This document shows positions 25,283 through 34,680 of a stretch of DNA of 64,000 bases, in pieces. The notes under the pieces were generated by a model. The model saw only the letters and a list, made by a program, of their open reading frames with translations. It made no database searches and had not been told where the DNA came from. A program made the translations under genes and the position numbers. The first letter of the stretch is position 1; each line of letters begins with the position of its first letter. The stretch is from Isoetes taiwanensis (Eukaryota; Streptophyta; Lycopodiopsida; Isoetales; Isoetaceae): NCBI GenBank assembly GCA_021234155.1, contig JAJEKV010000054.1, forward strand, positions 9,258,655 through 9,322,654. Direction: 5' to 3'.

Positions 25283-25771
25283 CTAGGGGTTCGCAAATGG
25301 GTAGAGGATTGAGTAGCGAACACTTTTACGTACAGCCCTAACGAGCTTGTAACGTGCCCAGGCCTGAACGATAACAGGTTGGTAATCCAGCGTTGGGCTA
25401 ATAATAAGGAGATTGAAAAGCCTCCTTAAAGCATAGAAGATTTGCCACAGGTGGTCGTTGGCATCCTCGAAAGCTTCGTGCCTGGACATATCCCAATAGT
25501 CCCATGTGCGGCGAAGAGTTTGCTTTAGGTCCTCGTAGGCTCGTTCCCTGAGAATGCTAACTATCTCCATCCCCTTGGCTGGATCATAGGACTCCCCTGG
25601 TGGTGCAGGTTCTATCTCATAACCTTCGTCCCATTCCGGGTACTCCCCATATCTTTGGCCATAATCCTGTTCTGGCGGCCCTGGATCATCTCTCCTTATC
25701 AGATCGGTAATCCTCTCCTCATATTCTTCGAGTGTTTCTTCTGCAAGACGATAAAAATGAATATAGAACAT
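25283..25771 (-). CDS. Element-encoded ORF3, unrecognised
   Basis: A 162-aa frame lies between ORF2 and gag of the chromovirus. The first part is strongly acidic and rich in Tyr, Pro and Glu (RDDPGPPEQDYGQRYGEYPE); the second part is predicted helical with aromatic residues (LWQIFYALRRLFNLLIISP). No known domain is recognised. The bases just before the AEETLEEYEE segment form a pyrimidine-rich run ending TCTTGCAG, which resembles a plant 3' splice site, so this may be an exon joined to an upstream ORF rather than an independent gene; splicing is known in some large plant Ty3 families such as Ogre. That reading is an inference. Confidence 0.55.
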   Translation of the reverse strand: MFYIHFYRLAEETLEEYEERITDLIRRDDPGPPEQDYGQRYGEYPEWDEGYEIEPAPPGESYDPAKGMEIVSILRERAYEDLKQTLRRTWDYWDMSRHEAFEDANDHLWQIFYALRRLFNLLIISPTLDYQPVIVQAWARYKLVRAVRKSVRYSILYPFANP

Positions 25772-25964
25772 TGAACAATTTCGTTATGCCCTAAACTCTA
25801 ACAGATAGAAGAACACATCATGGAAGAGAACAATCTTAATTGTATTCATTGAGACAATAGTCACAATTGATAAAAAGATGGTATATCATAACTATAGAAT
25901 GGCTAGAAATTGCCAAACCAAAATCCTACATCTATACGCAATACAAAATGTGTAGTACAATTAT

Positions 25965-27365
25965 TTAAGAGCTAGGTCCTCCCCCTTCATTCGTAGACCG
26001 AGGAGGTGGTGGCGGCGGTCGGTGTCGTAGCAGAGTCGCCCCGGGGTCTACTGTGGCAGCCGCAATGGAAGCAACCTCTGGCGGATAAGCAACAGCCAAT
26101 GGGGCTGCCGTAAGGAGCTTCATGCTCATCCAGGGTGCAATGTCTTGTCCCAAGGCCGTTAGGGCAAGATCCCGTCGTACGAGTACATAAGTGAACGTAC
26201 GATAGGGAAGCTTCTTGTGCCCGGCCAATGTGGAGAGAGCACGGAGGGTCCACCATGAAGCTTCAGCCTCCGGCCCTAAATCTCGGGCTATAAAAAGAAC
26301 TTGCCCCTGTCGAAAAGCTGATAAGAAGAAGCGGGTAAGGTGGTTTCCCAATACCTTCCCTTGCGGGGTCTCTGACGTGGCCACCTCCTTGTCTAAGTCC
26401 ATAGGGACTTCTTCTTCCTTGAGTTCTTGCTGCTCTTCCTTCAGATGAGCAGGATTATGGTATAGATCCTCTCCTTTCTCATCCGAATCGGAGGGAACCT
26501 CAACCATATTAATGTTGGGAACATGAGGTCCCATAGCTGTAAAGGCATCCGGTGAGGGCTGAGAGGCTGGATCCTGCATCACCAGTTCCCGAAGCCGTAG
26601 CAAAGTCTCAGCTGGCTCTATGGTGTCCTGTCGGAACTGGAGTAATTGCTGCACCTCCGGGGGAAGCTCAATAGGAGCGAAGTCGATGAAATCATCTATA
26701 CAGTAATCCGCTAGCTCATAGAGCACATGGTCCTTACGCCGGCGCTTAAACCCGGCCACCATGTGATAGGTCCAGATGATATCATCCAAGAGAAGATATT
26801 CTTGCCCTTGGTGATACACAACTGGAAGGGCGTCCAGCCCTGACAAGCGTGCAACTTGTTCCCGGCATGGTGGCATCTCCTCTGCTAACTGCTTCCAACG
26901 GGCGAAGTCGCCCATACCTATATGCTCATCTTCTCCCTCCTCGGAAGATTCAGGGAGTTTGCCTTTCTCTACAGGCAAAGTTTCATCCTCAACGTATTGA
27001 TCCATGAGGATGGCTAGGGCGAAGGCAACCTCAAGATATTGTCGCCCCTGATGCTGCACAACGGGCAGGTGTTTGCCCCATCTGAGCTTTCCTTTCAGCA
27101 CATCATACGCATGGGTGTCGCCCCCTAACATATCCCGGACTACCTCCCGTTCTAGATACAATTGGGGAGGATCCCCAAGAGGGATACACAAAGGAAGCAT
27201 CTCCTCCATGTAAAAGTCTAAAAACCCGGCATAATCTGGGTGCCGCTGCATATTAGTGATGAGGTCTAGGCGTTGGCATAGCAAGGGCCGCAACAGGTCG
27301 AAGGGCACTTGCGGATCCCAATGCTCTCCGTCTTGATACCATGCAAGAAGGTCGGTGGCTGCCAT
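25965..27365 (-). CDS. Element-encoded ORF2, unrecognised 466-aa protein with internal repeat
   Basis: An uninterrupted 466-aa frame, MAATDLLAWYQDG to a proline-rich C-terminus (PPPPPP), lies 200 bp downstream of the histone-H3 ORF on the element's coding strand. I recognise no domain. There is a clear internal repeat: LPVVQHQGRQYL at residues 100-111 and LPVVYHQGQEYL at 180-191, each followed by a hydrophobic helix. Acidic low-complexity segments lie near residues 139-148 and 295-330, and a basic patch (FKRRRK) near 206. The open frame in an element whose gag-pol region is broken suggests recent constraint or chance survival. The role is unknown; position before gag recalls the extra ORF1 of Tat/Ogre-type elements, but I see no sequence resemblance. 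Confidence 0.75.
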   Translation of the reverse strand: MAATDLLAWYQDGEHWDPQVPFDLLRPLLCQRLDLITNMQRHPDYAGFLDFYMEEMLPLCIPLGDPPQLYLEREVVRDMLGGDTHAYDVLKGKLRWGKHLPVVQHQGRQYLEVAFALAILMDQYVEDETLPVEKGKLPESSEEGEDEHIGMGDFARWKQLAEEMPPCREQVARLSGLDALPVVYHQGQEYLLLDDIIWTYHMVAGFKRRRKDHVLYELADYCIDDFIDFAPIELPPEVQQLLQFRQDTIEPAETLLRLRELVMQDPASQPSPDAFTAMGPHVPNINMVEVPSDSDEKGEDLYHNPAHLKEEQQELKEEEVPMDLDKEVATSETPQGKVLGNHLTRFFLSAFRQGQVLFIARDLGPEAEASWWTLRALSTLAGHKKLPYRTFTYVLVRRDLALTALGQDIAPWMSMKLLTAAPLAVAYPPEVASIAAATVDPGATLLRHRPPPPPPRSTNEGGGPSS

Positions 27366-27566
27366 GGCGCTAGAAGGGAGGAGGAAGCAAGGAAAACAGA
27401 TATGACAAATGAAATGAAACTTTGAAGATCCTTTTTAACCCTTTTTATTATGCTGACGTCAGCATTTTCGTATTTAACACAAAATAAAAGGTTCTTAATA
27501 CAAAACAAAAAGTTTTTATTAAATCTCAAAAAAAATATTTACAATGCGGAAACTCAGCAAAATATG

Positions 27567-28769
27567 CTAAGGATGCTCCCCCCGAATCCTGCGGGCGAGG
27601 GCTAAATCCTTAGGCATGATGGTGACCCTCTTTGCGTGGATTGCGCAAAGATTGGCATCACCAAAAAGTGCCACTAGATAGGCCTCCGCAGCCTCTTGGA
27701 GTGCCAAAATGGCAAAAGTCTGGAAGCGGAGGTCGGTCTTGAACTCCTGGGCAATCTCCCGAACCAACCTCTGAAAGGGAAGCTTCCGTATCAGAAGTTG
27801 GGTTGACTTCTGAAACTTACGGATCTCCCGTAAGGCGACAGTGCCCGGTCGGTACCGATGGGGTTTCCTCTGTGGAGCAGGGTTAGGAGGCGGCCCCCTT
27901 TGTGCAGGCACAGTCTTGGCCCCAACATGGGGTCGGGACGCATCCACCCGCTCCTGCCTCCGACTGGAGCTCGCGTTCTTGCCAAAAGCGCTGACAGTCC
28001 TTAACTTTTCCTTGTATTGACTGCCGGACTTCCGGGCGACGGCCTTCCTCCGGTGCTTCACCGTCGTATGCTCTGTTGGGGTTGGGCCCTGCCCACTCCC
28101 AGATGCCCCTTCCCCCTGTGGGTTCGGCTGGTCTTGCCGAGCCTTCTCCTCCTTCTCCCGTTGGATCCTCTCCTGCTCTTCCCGGAACTCCTGGGCTCTC
28201 CTAAGGTCTTCTTCAACCTGAGCGTAATGTTGTGCTACGCTGCGGGGAAGAAGTTCAGCGTGGTACCGGTTGGGCCGCTGACTCATATCGATCTGGATGG
28301 TTATTAAATAATCAATGCTGATATCAGGGATCTGCCCCCATATGAAGCTGCGGGAATCCTCATCCCATCGGTATGGGGGAATCTCGATGGCCCTGCCATC
28401 TATAACGGCAACGCCATCCCCCAGGTACCGATATTCCCTACCCCGAGCCGCCGTATCAGCTCGTTCTATCTCTCGGCGATCATCCTCCCTGGCCAAGTTT
28501 CTGATGCGGTCGGCCTCATCCCTTATGTCCTCCTCCTCGGTGTGTCCTTCACATTCGGGAGGGTAGAACTTAATCAGCATCATGACCAAGTCAGGTTGCT
28601 CGGCCATGGTGTAAGGAAGCTGGCGGAGGTTCAGTCGGATCAAGATTACTAGCTCGTCTAGGAGTATGTCAATCAAAGCAGGGTCGGTAGCCATATTCCG
28701 AGCGATCAAAGCGTAGATCTGGGCTATAGTAAGGTTAGTGGGGTCCGGAGCACTCTTAGTGTTGGCCAT
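27567..28769 (-). CDS. Element-encoded ORF1: N-terminal extension fused to a histone H3 domain
   Basis: A 400-aa uninterrupted frame, the first after the leader of the chromovirus. Residues 1-230 are unrecognised, with a helical start, an acidic region (80-105) and a charged coiled-coil-like stretch (185-212). Residues 235-300 are basic and Pro/Ser-rich, like a histone tail, with one ARKS. Residues 302-399 are unmistakably histone H3: [20 protein letters not shown], then [51 protein letters not shown] and ARRIRGE. The spacing equals canonical H3 with no loop-1 insertion, unlike many CENH3s. H3-equivalent positions 113 (His) and 123 (Asp), used in the H3-H3' contact, are kept. Position 41 is Phe as in plant H3.1, and 90 is Leu as in H3.3. 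Changes from canonical H3 include Gln at 50, Phe at 87, Ala at 102, Gly at 105, and a HP end. Confidence 0.9.
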   Translation of the reverse strand: MANTKSAPDPTNLTIAQIYALIARNMATDPALIDILLDELVILIRLNLRQLPYTMAEQPDLVMMLIKFYPPECEGHTEEEDIRDEADRIRNLAREDDRREIERADTAARGREYRYLGDGVAVIDGRAIEIPPYRWDEDSRSFIWGQIPDISIDYLITIQIDMSQRPNRYHAELLPRSVAQHYAQVEEDLRRAQEFREEQERIQREKEEKARQDQPNPQGEGASGSGQGPTPTEHTTVKHRRKAVARKSGSQYKEKLRTVSAFGKNASSSRRQERVDASRPHVGAKTVPAQRGPPPNPAPQRKPHRYRPGTVALREIRKFQKSTQLLIRKLPFQRLVREIAQEFKTDLRFQTFAILALQEAAEAYLVALFGDANLCAIHAKRVTIMPKDLALARRIRGEHP

Positions 28770-29536
28770 GGCTTATGGCGCTAAGGTCTAGAAGAATAGG
28801 CGGTAGGGCGCTTGCGGCTAGGGAAGCGGCAGTGAGGGCGCTAGGGTTAGCGAGGAACTAGGGCGAAGAAGCAAGGTCGGATCTGGTGGCCATGGCGGGC
28901 GGCGGTTCCGGCAGGTGGAGGCGCTGAAGGCAAGGCGGAGGTAATATCTGTAACGGCCGGCTAACTTTTTAAATTTTAAAATTTTTCTTATTAACTTTTT
29001 ATTTCTTTATTAAAAAGATATTTATACGGCAGAAATACGCGGGGACATACGGTCGGGCGCCGACTGCATTCTACGCGCTCCCACCGCAACTGGGGGTCGA
29101 CGAAAAGCAAGCGGCGCCCGGGTTGACTTTCGGGCCCGTGTTGACTCGCGACGGTACGGTCGGGCGCCGACTGCATTTTTGGGTCTCCCACCTCGACTGC
29201 AAGGCGACAAAAATCAAGCGGCGCCCGAGTTGACTTTTGGGCCTTCCCTTGACCATTTTTCCGCAGCGACGACTGTCCTAGGGTATTTGGGGTACGCCCG
29301 ATCCAGTGGAACCACTTTCTCCTTCATTTAAACTACCTACAAAAAATTTATAACCCCTCCAAACTTGGGGCCTCTAGTAGCCCTAACTTCTTTAAACCTA
29401 CAATTTCTTACTTTAACCTAACACAAAGCCAAGCATCAAAGAGGACTAAGCAACACACTAGATTAGCCTCCTCCTAACTAACGAACTACGAGTTAGGGTT
29501 TGGCCAGTGCTATGATTTCGAGCAACCGAAATCACG
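28770..29536 (-). other. Chromovirus leader between primer-binding site and ORF1
   Basis: Non-coding leader of about 770 bp in minus-strand sense. It contains the GC-rich duplication at 29049-29262 and an AT-rich spacer near 28960-29030. No recognised gene. The far end near 28780-28920 is rich in GGCGCTAGGG-like G/C segments directly upstream of the ORF1 start codon. Confidence 0.7.
29049..29262 (-). repeat. 107-bp GC-rich tandem repeat in the chromovirus leader
   Basis: Units at 29049-29155 and 29156-29262 share ACGGTCGGGCGCCGACTGCA, AAGCGGCGCCCG and GTTGACTTT. They are imperfect copies, strongly GC-rich against the AT-rich surroundings. Each contains the self-complementary cores GGCGCC and GTCGGGCGCCGAC, so stem-loop formation in the leader RNA is plausible. 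Confidence 0.85.
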
Positions 29537-29548
29537 GCTCTGATACCA
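29537..29548 (-). other. Primer-binding site (initiator Met-tRNA type)
   Basis: On the minus strand TGGTATCAGAGC begins one base after the end of the 5' LTR. This is the classic plant primer-binding site complementary to the 3' end of initiator methionine tRNA, used to prime minus-strand DNA synthesis. Confidence 0.95.
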
Positions 29549-29549
29549 A

Positions 29550-31156
29550 TGTGACGCTCCCTGAATATATACGACCCCCGGCCATATACATACGGGGACT
29601 TTCCCCTCCCATGGCGACCATCTCGCCATGAGCAGGGCCCTCCGTCTGACCCGGGCCATCTACGTAGAGATGCTCGAGTGAAGGGCACGGAGGTGTCATT
29701 CGGCCCACGCCTTCGATGGGCTCCTACGTCGCGGAAGCATGAGTACAAGGGTTAGCACACAGCATAAATCAAATATATATAAATATCCTCCACGAAGGGT
29801 GGCGCGTCCATCCAAATATCAACGGCAAAGAATGTGCATCTAAACTAAGAAAACACCCCAAACCTCAGGTTCTACCCCGGCTCAGACTCCAGTGAGGATC
29901 GACTGACGGCTGGGCCTCGAGAGATCAGGAGACCGAGTCTTGGAATGGCGTTGGCTGGCATAGAACATCGACTAGGGTTGTCCACTCCATCCGCCCCTCC
30001 TGTGCACACTTTGCAGATGGGTCGATTCACGCTATGGCTTCGCTATAGCCTTCCGGATACGCAGACTCAAGGTATCACCCTTTATGAGTCTACTCCAGGG
30101 TTCATGACGCCCCAGTCCGATGAGGCAGGTCAGGGAAGCGTCCCCTTCCAGGATCACAGTGGTTCCATGGGTGAGCTAAAGAATATGTGCCGCATCAGCG
30201 ACCCCCGCATCTGTACCCAACTTACTCACCCTAAATCTACTCAAAGTGCAAGATGCTCCATACGGATCACATCTCTACACCCAGGGAGTGTCAGACCCAT
30301 ACCCGGCCCTCTACGTGACCGGCTATCAGGCCTAGCCCACTGTAGGAGTCTCAGGAGCCTTTTATGTTCGTGCAAGACCCCACCCCCACTTCACCACTGT
30401 GTCCCTTTTCTGGTGCTAAGCCAGACCATAGCGTCTACAACCCGTTGGTCTCTTGCACACAGGCCGCATCTAATGGGAATATTACAGGGCTCTATCTAGG
30501 AGCATACTATCATACATGAGCTCAGAGATCTCTACCCCCCCTTTAAGTCCCTGTTTAATGGAAGCTACCGAAATACTTCATAGATACATCAACCAATTCC
30601 TTAACAGAGCACCATTCATAATTGAAATGTAATCCTACTTACCAGAGAAGGATTAATCTCAACAAAAGCGATCAGCAAAGAGAGTACTGAAGTACTATCC
30701 TACAATTCACAAGCTAATCTACTACTAACCCGTGTTTCGGCTGGAACCGTTATCATGGGGTGCTTCCATGGTGCTGTAGGTAGGGCGGCAACAACAGCTA
30801 GTGGTTGTTCAGTGATTTTGGTGAGGTCAGCAACAGTGCTTTAGGCGCTCAACTGCTCCTTGGGCGCTCAACCGGTTCGATTTTGGCTGATACGGGGGTG
30901 GTGATCCACCTAATTGGATCCAAATAGTAGTCACCATGCTGGCCAATCGAGTTTGGCCAGGTGGCGCCTTCCCAAACCATAATTGGCTTAATTATCCTTC
31001 TTAATTATTAATTTCCTTAATCATAGGTTATTATCCTTAATGGTTTAATTAACATAGCTAATTAAATCCCTTTTAGGTCAACCCCCTGGCGTATCTGTAC
31101 TGGGTGACGTGTCAATGTATTTATACATATACAATATAAATACGTGGAACGTCACA
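29550..31156 (-). repeat. 5' LTR of the chromovirus
   Basis: A 1607-bp LTR pairing with 4939-6551, with the same TGTGACG / CGTCACA termini, followed on the right by the target duplication AGGCT (31157-31161). Transcription would start within it on the minus strand. The 184-aa plus-strand frame at 29945-30499 is not supported as a gene. Confidence 0.95.
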
Positions 31157-31735
31157 AGGCTCAAAACCCACTGACTATCATCGGGTGGTCCAAAAGAGAA
31201 AAGAAAAAATGTAGAAGGTATCCATCATGATGGTGGCCTAGTGGTCAAGTCATTGGTTATGGGCAACCCCCAACCAGGCTCAAAACCCACTGACTAACAT
31301 TGGATGGTTCAAAAAAAAAAAAGGGGGTAAAGGTGTAAAAAGATATCCATCGCGCTGGTAGCTTAGTGGTCAAGCCATTGGTTATGGGCAACCTCCAGCC
31401 AGGCTCAAAACCCATTGACTACCATTGGCTGGTTCATTAAAGAAAAGACAAAAGTGTAAAAAGATATCCATCGCACTGGGTGGCCTAGTGGTTAAGCCAG
31501 TGGTTATGGGCAACCTTAAGCCGGGCTCAAAACCCACTGAATACCATTGGGTAGTTGAAAAGGAAACGAGTCGAGAAAAAGCATAGAAACGAAAGAAAAA
31601 GAATGTAAAATATAACCATCACGTTGGCTGCCTAGTGGTCAAGCCATTGGTTATGGATGATCTCCACTCAGGCTCAGGCTCAAACCCCACTGACTGCCAT
31701 CAGATGGTTACAGTAACCAAGTGAAAAGACAGTGA
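31157..31735 (+). repeat. Tandem array of tRNA-like (SINE-head) units
   Basis: After the right half of the split unit (31157-31217), four more units start near 31218, 31342, 31463 and 31611, each about 120-150 bp. Each has GATATCCATC, an A-box-like TGGCCTAGTGGTCAAG, GGTTATGGGCAACC, a B-box-like AGGCTCAAAACCCACTGAC, and an A-rich spacer (AAAGTGTAAAAA). The box spacing suits a tRNA-derived pol III promoter, but the cloverleaf is incomplete. Units differ by about 10-20%, so the array is older than the LTR insertion. Confidence 0.85.
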
Positions 31736-34010
31736 GAATCTCATGGTCGTCGACCATAGCTGCCATATATCATATGGGCATATATAGGAACATGAGGCAA
31801 TAGCGTGGGTTCAAATCCCACATGTTCTCAAACTAATAATTATCCAAGCAAAACTATAATGTAAACAAGTAAGAGCAGAAGGATTGCGAAAAAAGAAAGA
31901 AGTGTTCACGTCCCAAACTCTTCAAGAATATCATGTCCCAAACTCTTAAAGAATAATAGAAAGCATCTATGTGGACACCAAAAAAAGAAAAATATGCTAA
32001 GATATATGCAATCCACATATCCAAGCCAAGCAAATAGAACACTACCAATCTAGGCCAGTAATGTGCATAGTATACATCTGCTTTAGGGGCATGAGAACTC
32101 AAGGTAACAACACGATCTCGAATCCGGTTTGGAACATATGGTAAATCCAACTTAATAGGGTTCGAACTAGAGAAATGTTGGCCGCCGCGATAAATTTCTT
32201 GTACTAGTAATCTATTCAACTTTAGTATCTCATTTTTGAAAATATTCAAAATATAGCCATTTGGTTATAAATAGCCCCTTAAGGGCATCCTTGGCATCTG
32301 ACCCTAGGATGGAAGCATCTGGTGGAAAGGGTTTGAAATGATGGTATGTCATGTCCCCAATGCCTATCATCGCAGTGCTCACAATCTCATCGAACACCTA
32401 TCGGCCCCTTGGACGATGTGGCAGACCAATGAGAGGGTAGTTTCCCTAGAGGACCGTGAGGAGAGGGTGTAGGCTCATATGGACTATCCTTTCTATAAGT
32501 ACCCCTTATCTATGCCAAGTCGTCGGCCAGTTCCTGCTGTCCTAGGAAGTGACCTGCCAACCTTTGCCCAATGGCCCAATCACGCAGGCACAGACTATCG
32601 TCTACATCATCAGGTGTGGCGCACTGCAATAAGTCTCAATTCACTCTGATTCGACACTCCTGCATGGGGTACAACCCAACCTCGGTCTTTATGCCCTGTG
32701 TTGGACACTGATATCATCTATAACTACATCAGAACCCTCTGGAAAAGCCTCCAATCGAGCCTCTAGAGTCATGGTGTAGCACAACAACATGGTAGCAGCA
32801 CCGAGCCTCCCTGTGTCTCTGTGTCTCACTTCAGATGCAAGCGTGCGCGCAGCTCGCGCTGGACCTTGTCAGCATAAAGCAACTCTTTCACGCTCATATG
32901 CTACCCTAGTAGACTCTCTTGGCCACCGGGCCTGTAGATCGGGGTGCCTATCATTGGATCACCAAAGCTCTGAGTGCTGACTCCTGTGGTATTCATAAGG
33001 ACCATCTCGCATTAGCCCAGGCCAAACTAGGTTCTGGAGCAGGTTGACTTCGGGATGGTCACAACCCTCAGCCATGCAGATCCATCTTTGAATCAATAAA
33101 GAGCGCGTCGACTGTCCACCTGCATCTCTCGCTTCACAAGGCACCAATGTCATAGTATCTTCTACAAGAAATCATACCAACAAGATTAGTAGACAATGAT
33201 TTATAACAAAAGGTAGTGAGCATACCACGATGTGGTGCTTCCAATAGAATTTGGAGTATTGATACCACTGGCCAAGGGATATGGAAAATCTCGATCTTTC
33301 ATGTGCATTGCTAACACGGGCTCCGGTGTAGACATCGTGAATGCAAGCTATAGGAGATATAAATAAATTAGAAACCAAATACACTAGAAGATGACTTATA
33401 TAGCATTTAGCTAATTTTCATTATACTATCACATATAAATACATTATATAAGCAACGAGCATTATGGGGGGAGGAGGGCGAAAAAGAAGTTACAAAAAAC
33501 ATATGCAACAAATACTCACCGTTCAACTTAATCACTGCTACCAAAAATAAAAATTTGAAAAAGAGCAACAAAATCTTATATGCAACTAGTACTAAACCTA
33601 CACCTTAATTACCATTGCCAAAAACACAAATTGGGGGTTGGGGGGGGGGGGACATTCAGCCAAATTTTATTTGTATTATAAAGCGAGGAAGATTTGCAAA
33701 AATCTGGTGCATTCATACATTTCAGCCTTGTGGCCGAGCTGGCAAGGCCGCAAATGCATATTCAGGTGCAGGATTTGAAGCAGGAATAGCAGAAACAAGG
33801 AAAACCAACTCGATGGAGCAAAGGCGTGAAGAATTTAAAAAGCAAAACATAGCAAAGCAATTGGAGCACAGACATTAAAAAAAAATAATAATAAAAATTG
33901 AAAGACTTCTTATCTAGACCGACTGTGTTAGACGACCAAAGGACTTGAGAATCTGTTGTTGCTCTCTTGAAAACTAATAACACAGTTCGAGACTAAAATA
34001 GAATGATTGT
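31736..34010. other. Non-coding stretch, no gene seen
   Basis: The frames at 31854-32249 (minus) and 33615-33878 (plus) have no recognised motif. A B-box-like GGGTTCAAATCCCACATG at about 31812-31829 suggests another tRNA-derived remnant. 32280-33150 is more GC-balanced and may be a decayed coding fragment, but no frame can be supported. A G-run occurs near 33640-33650. Confidence 0.4.
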
Positions 34011-34310
34011 GGATTGGCATAAGCCAATCCAATTTCAACATGCTTCTATTTTGGGGCTCGAGGCCATCAAGCATGGTCTGCACTTTTTTGGGGCTCGAGG
34101 CGGCCGTTCTATGCACCTGCAAAGTGGATCGGCTTATACCAATCCATTGCGGGATTTACTTGGTTTAATATAGCCTCATGTATTCTCATTTAATCTATGA
34201 AACATGGCAATCCACCAAGCCACAAGACTACATTAGATTGGCTTATGCCAATGCGCTCTAGTTTTGAGGATTGTCATAAGCCAATCCATAGAATTGGCAT
34301 ATAACAATCT
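34011..34310. repeat. Cluster of five GGATTGGC...GCCAATCC palindromes
   Basis: GGATTGGCATAAGCCAATCC at 34011-34030 is a perfect inverted repeat with a 4-base centre. Variants occur at 34126-34145, 34235-34254, 34268-34287 and 34291-34310, with one to four mismatches each. All five contain ATTGG/CCAAT cores facing each other. Confidence 0.8.
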
Positions 34311-34394
34311 AGTGCACTACTTATGTCAATCCTGTGGTTGCTCAGATTAAAATGGGAAGCCAACAAAGAGGCACATTAGCTTTCCTCTTTGGCG

Positions 34395-34515
34395 GCATAG
34401 GAAAGAGAGGGTATACCGACGAGGACGAGGATGTCTGCTGCAGATGAGGACGAGGAAGAGATTAATTGCTGCAGACGAGGATGCCTGCTGCAGTTGAGGA
34501 GCAGGCCTGATGCAA
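34395..34515 (+). repeat. GACGAGGA / CTGCTGCAG short repeats
   Basis: Imperfect repeats of CTGCTGCAGANGAGGACGAGG occur three times in about 110 bp. Read in frame this would encode acidic residues, but no open frame spans it. Confidence 0.6.
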
Positions 34516-34680
34516 TCGAGGAGGAGTAGGCATGCAAAAATTCCTCCTCTCAGAAAGGATGAAAAAGTTGCTCAATATTACAACGCTTTAGTAGAGGGAG
34601 AATACATTTGTGGTGGCTCCATGTGCAGGAAACTAGAACTGACCAACCTTTAATAACGAGGTGAAAATAAGTTTTTCTTT

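Larger units (their letters stand above)
4939..31156 (-). mobile_element. Large Ty3 chromovirus LTR retrotransposon carrying extra ORFs, with nested CACTA
   Basis: The boundaries are fully defined. LTRs at 4939-6551 and 29550-31156 start TGTGACG and end CGTCACA. The 5-bp duplication AGGCT flanks both ends (4934-4938 and 31157-31161). A primer-binding site lies next to the right LTR and a polypurine tract next to the left one, so the element reads on the minus strand. Subtracting the nested 13.1-kb CACTA leaves about 13.1 kb. Minus-strand order: 5' LTR, leader, histone-H3 ORF, two unrecognised ORFs, gag-protease-RT-RNaseH-integrase-chromodomain, 3' LTR. LTR divergence by eye is roughly 4-5%, partly clustered, so the insertion is moderately old. 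It is broken: about two to four interruptions in the gag-pol region besides the CACTA insertion, while the extra ORFs look open. Confidence 0.95.

Noticed and set aside
27567-28769. The histone H3 match as a misplaced host histone gene or contamination
   Set aside because: The H3 part continues in one open frame with 300 upstream residues, lies between a verified primer-binding site and gag, and is divergent from canonical H3 at many positions.
29945-30499. A 184-codon plus-strand frame
   Set aside because: It lies inside the LTR of a minus-strand element, and its counterpart in the other LTR does not keep the same frame.
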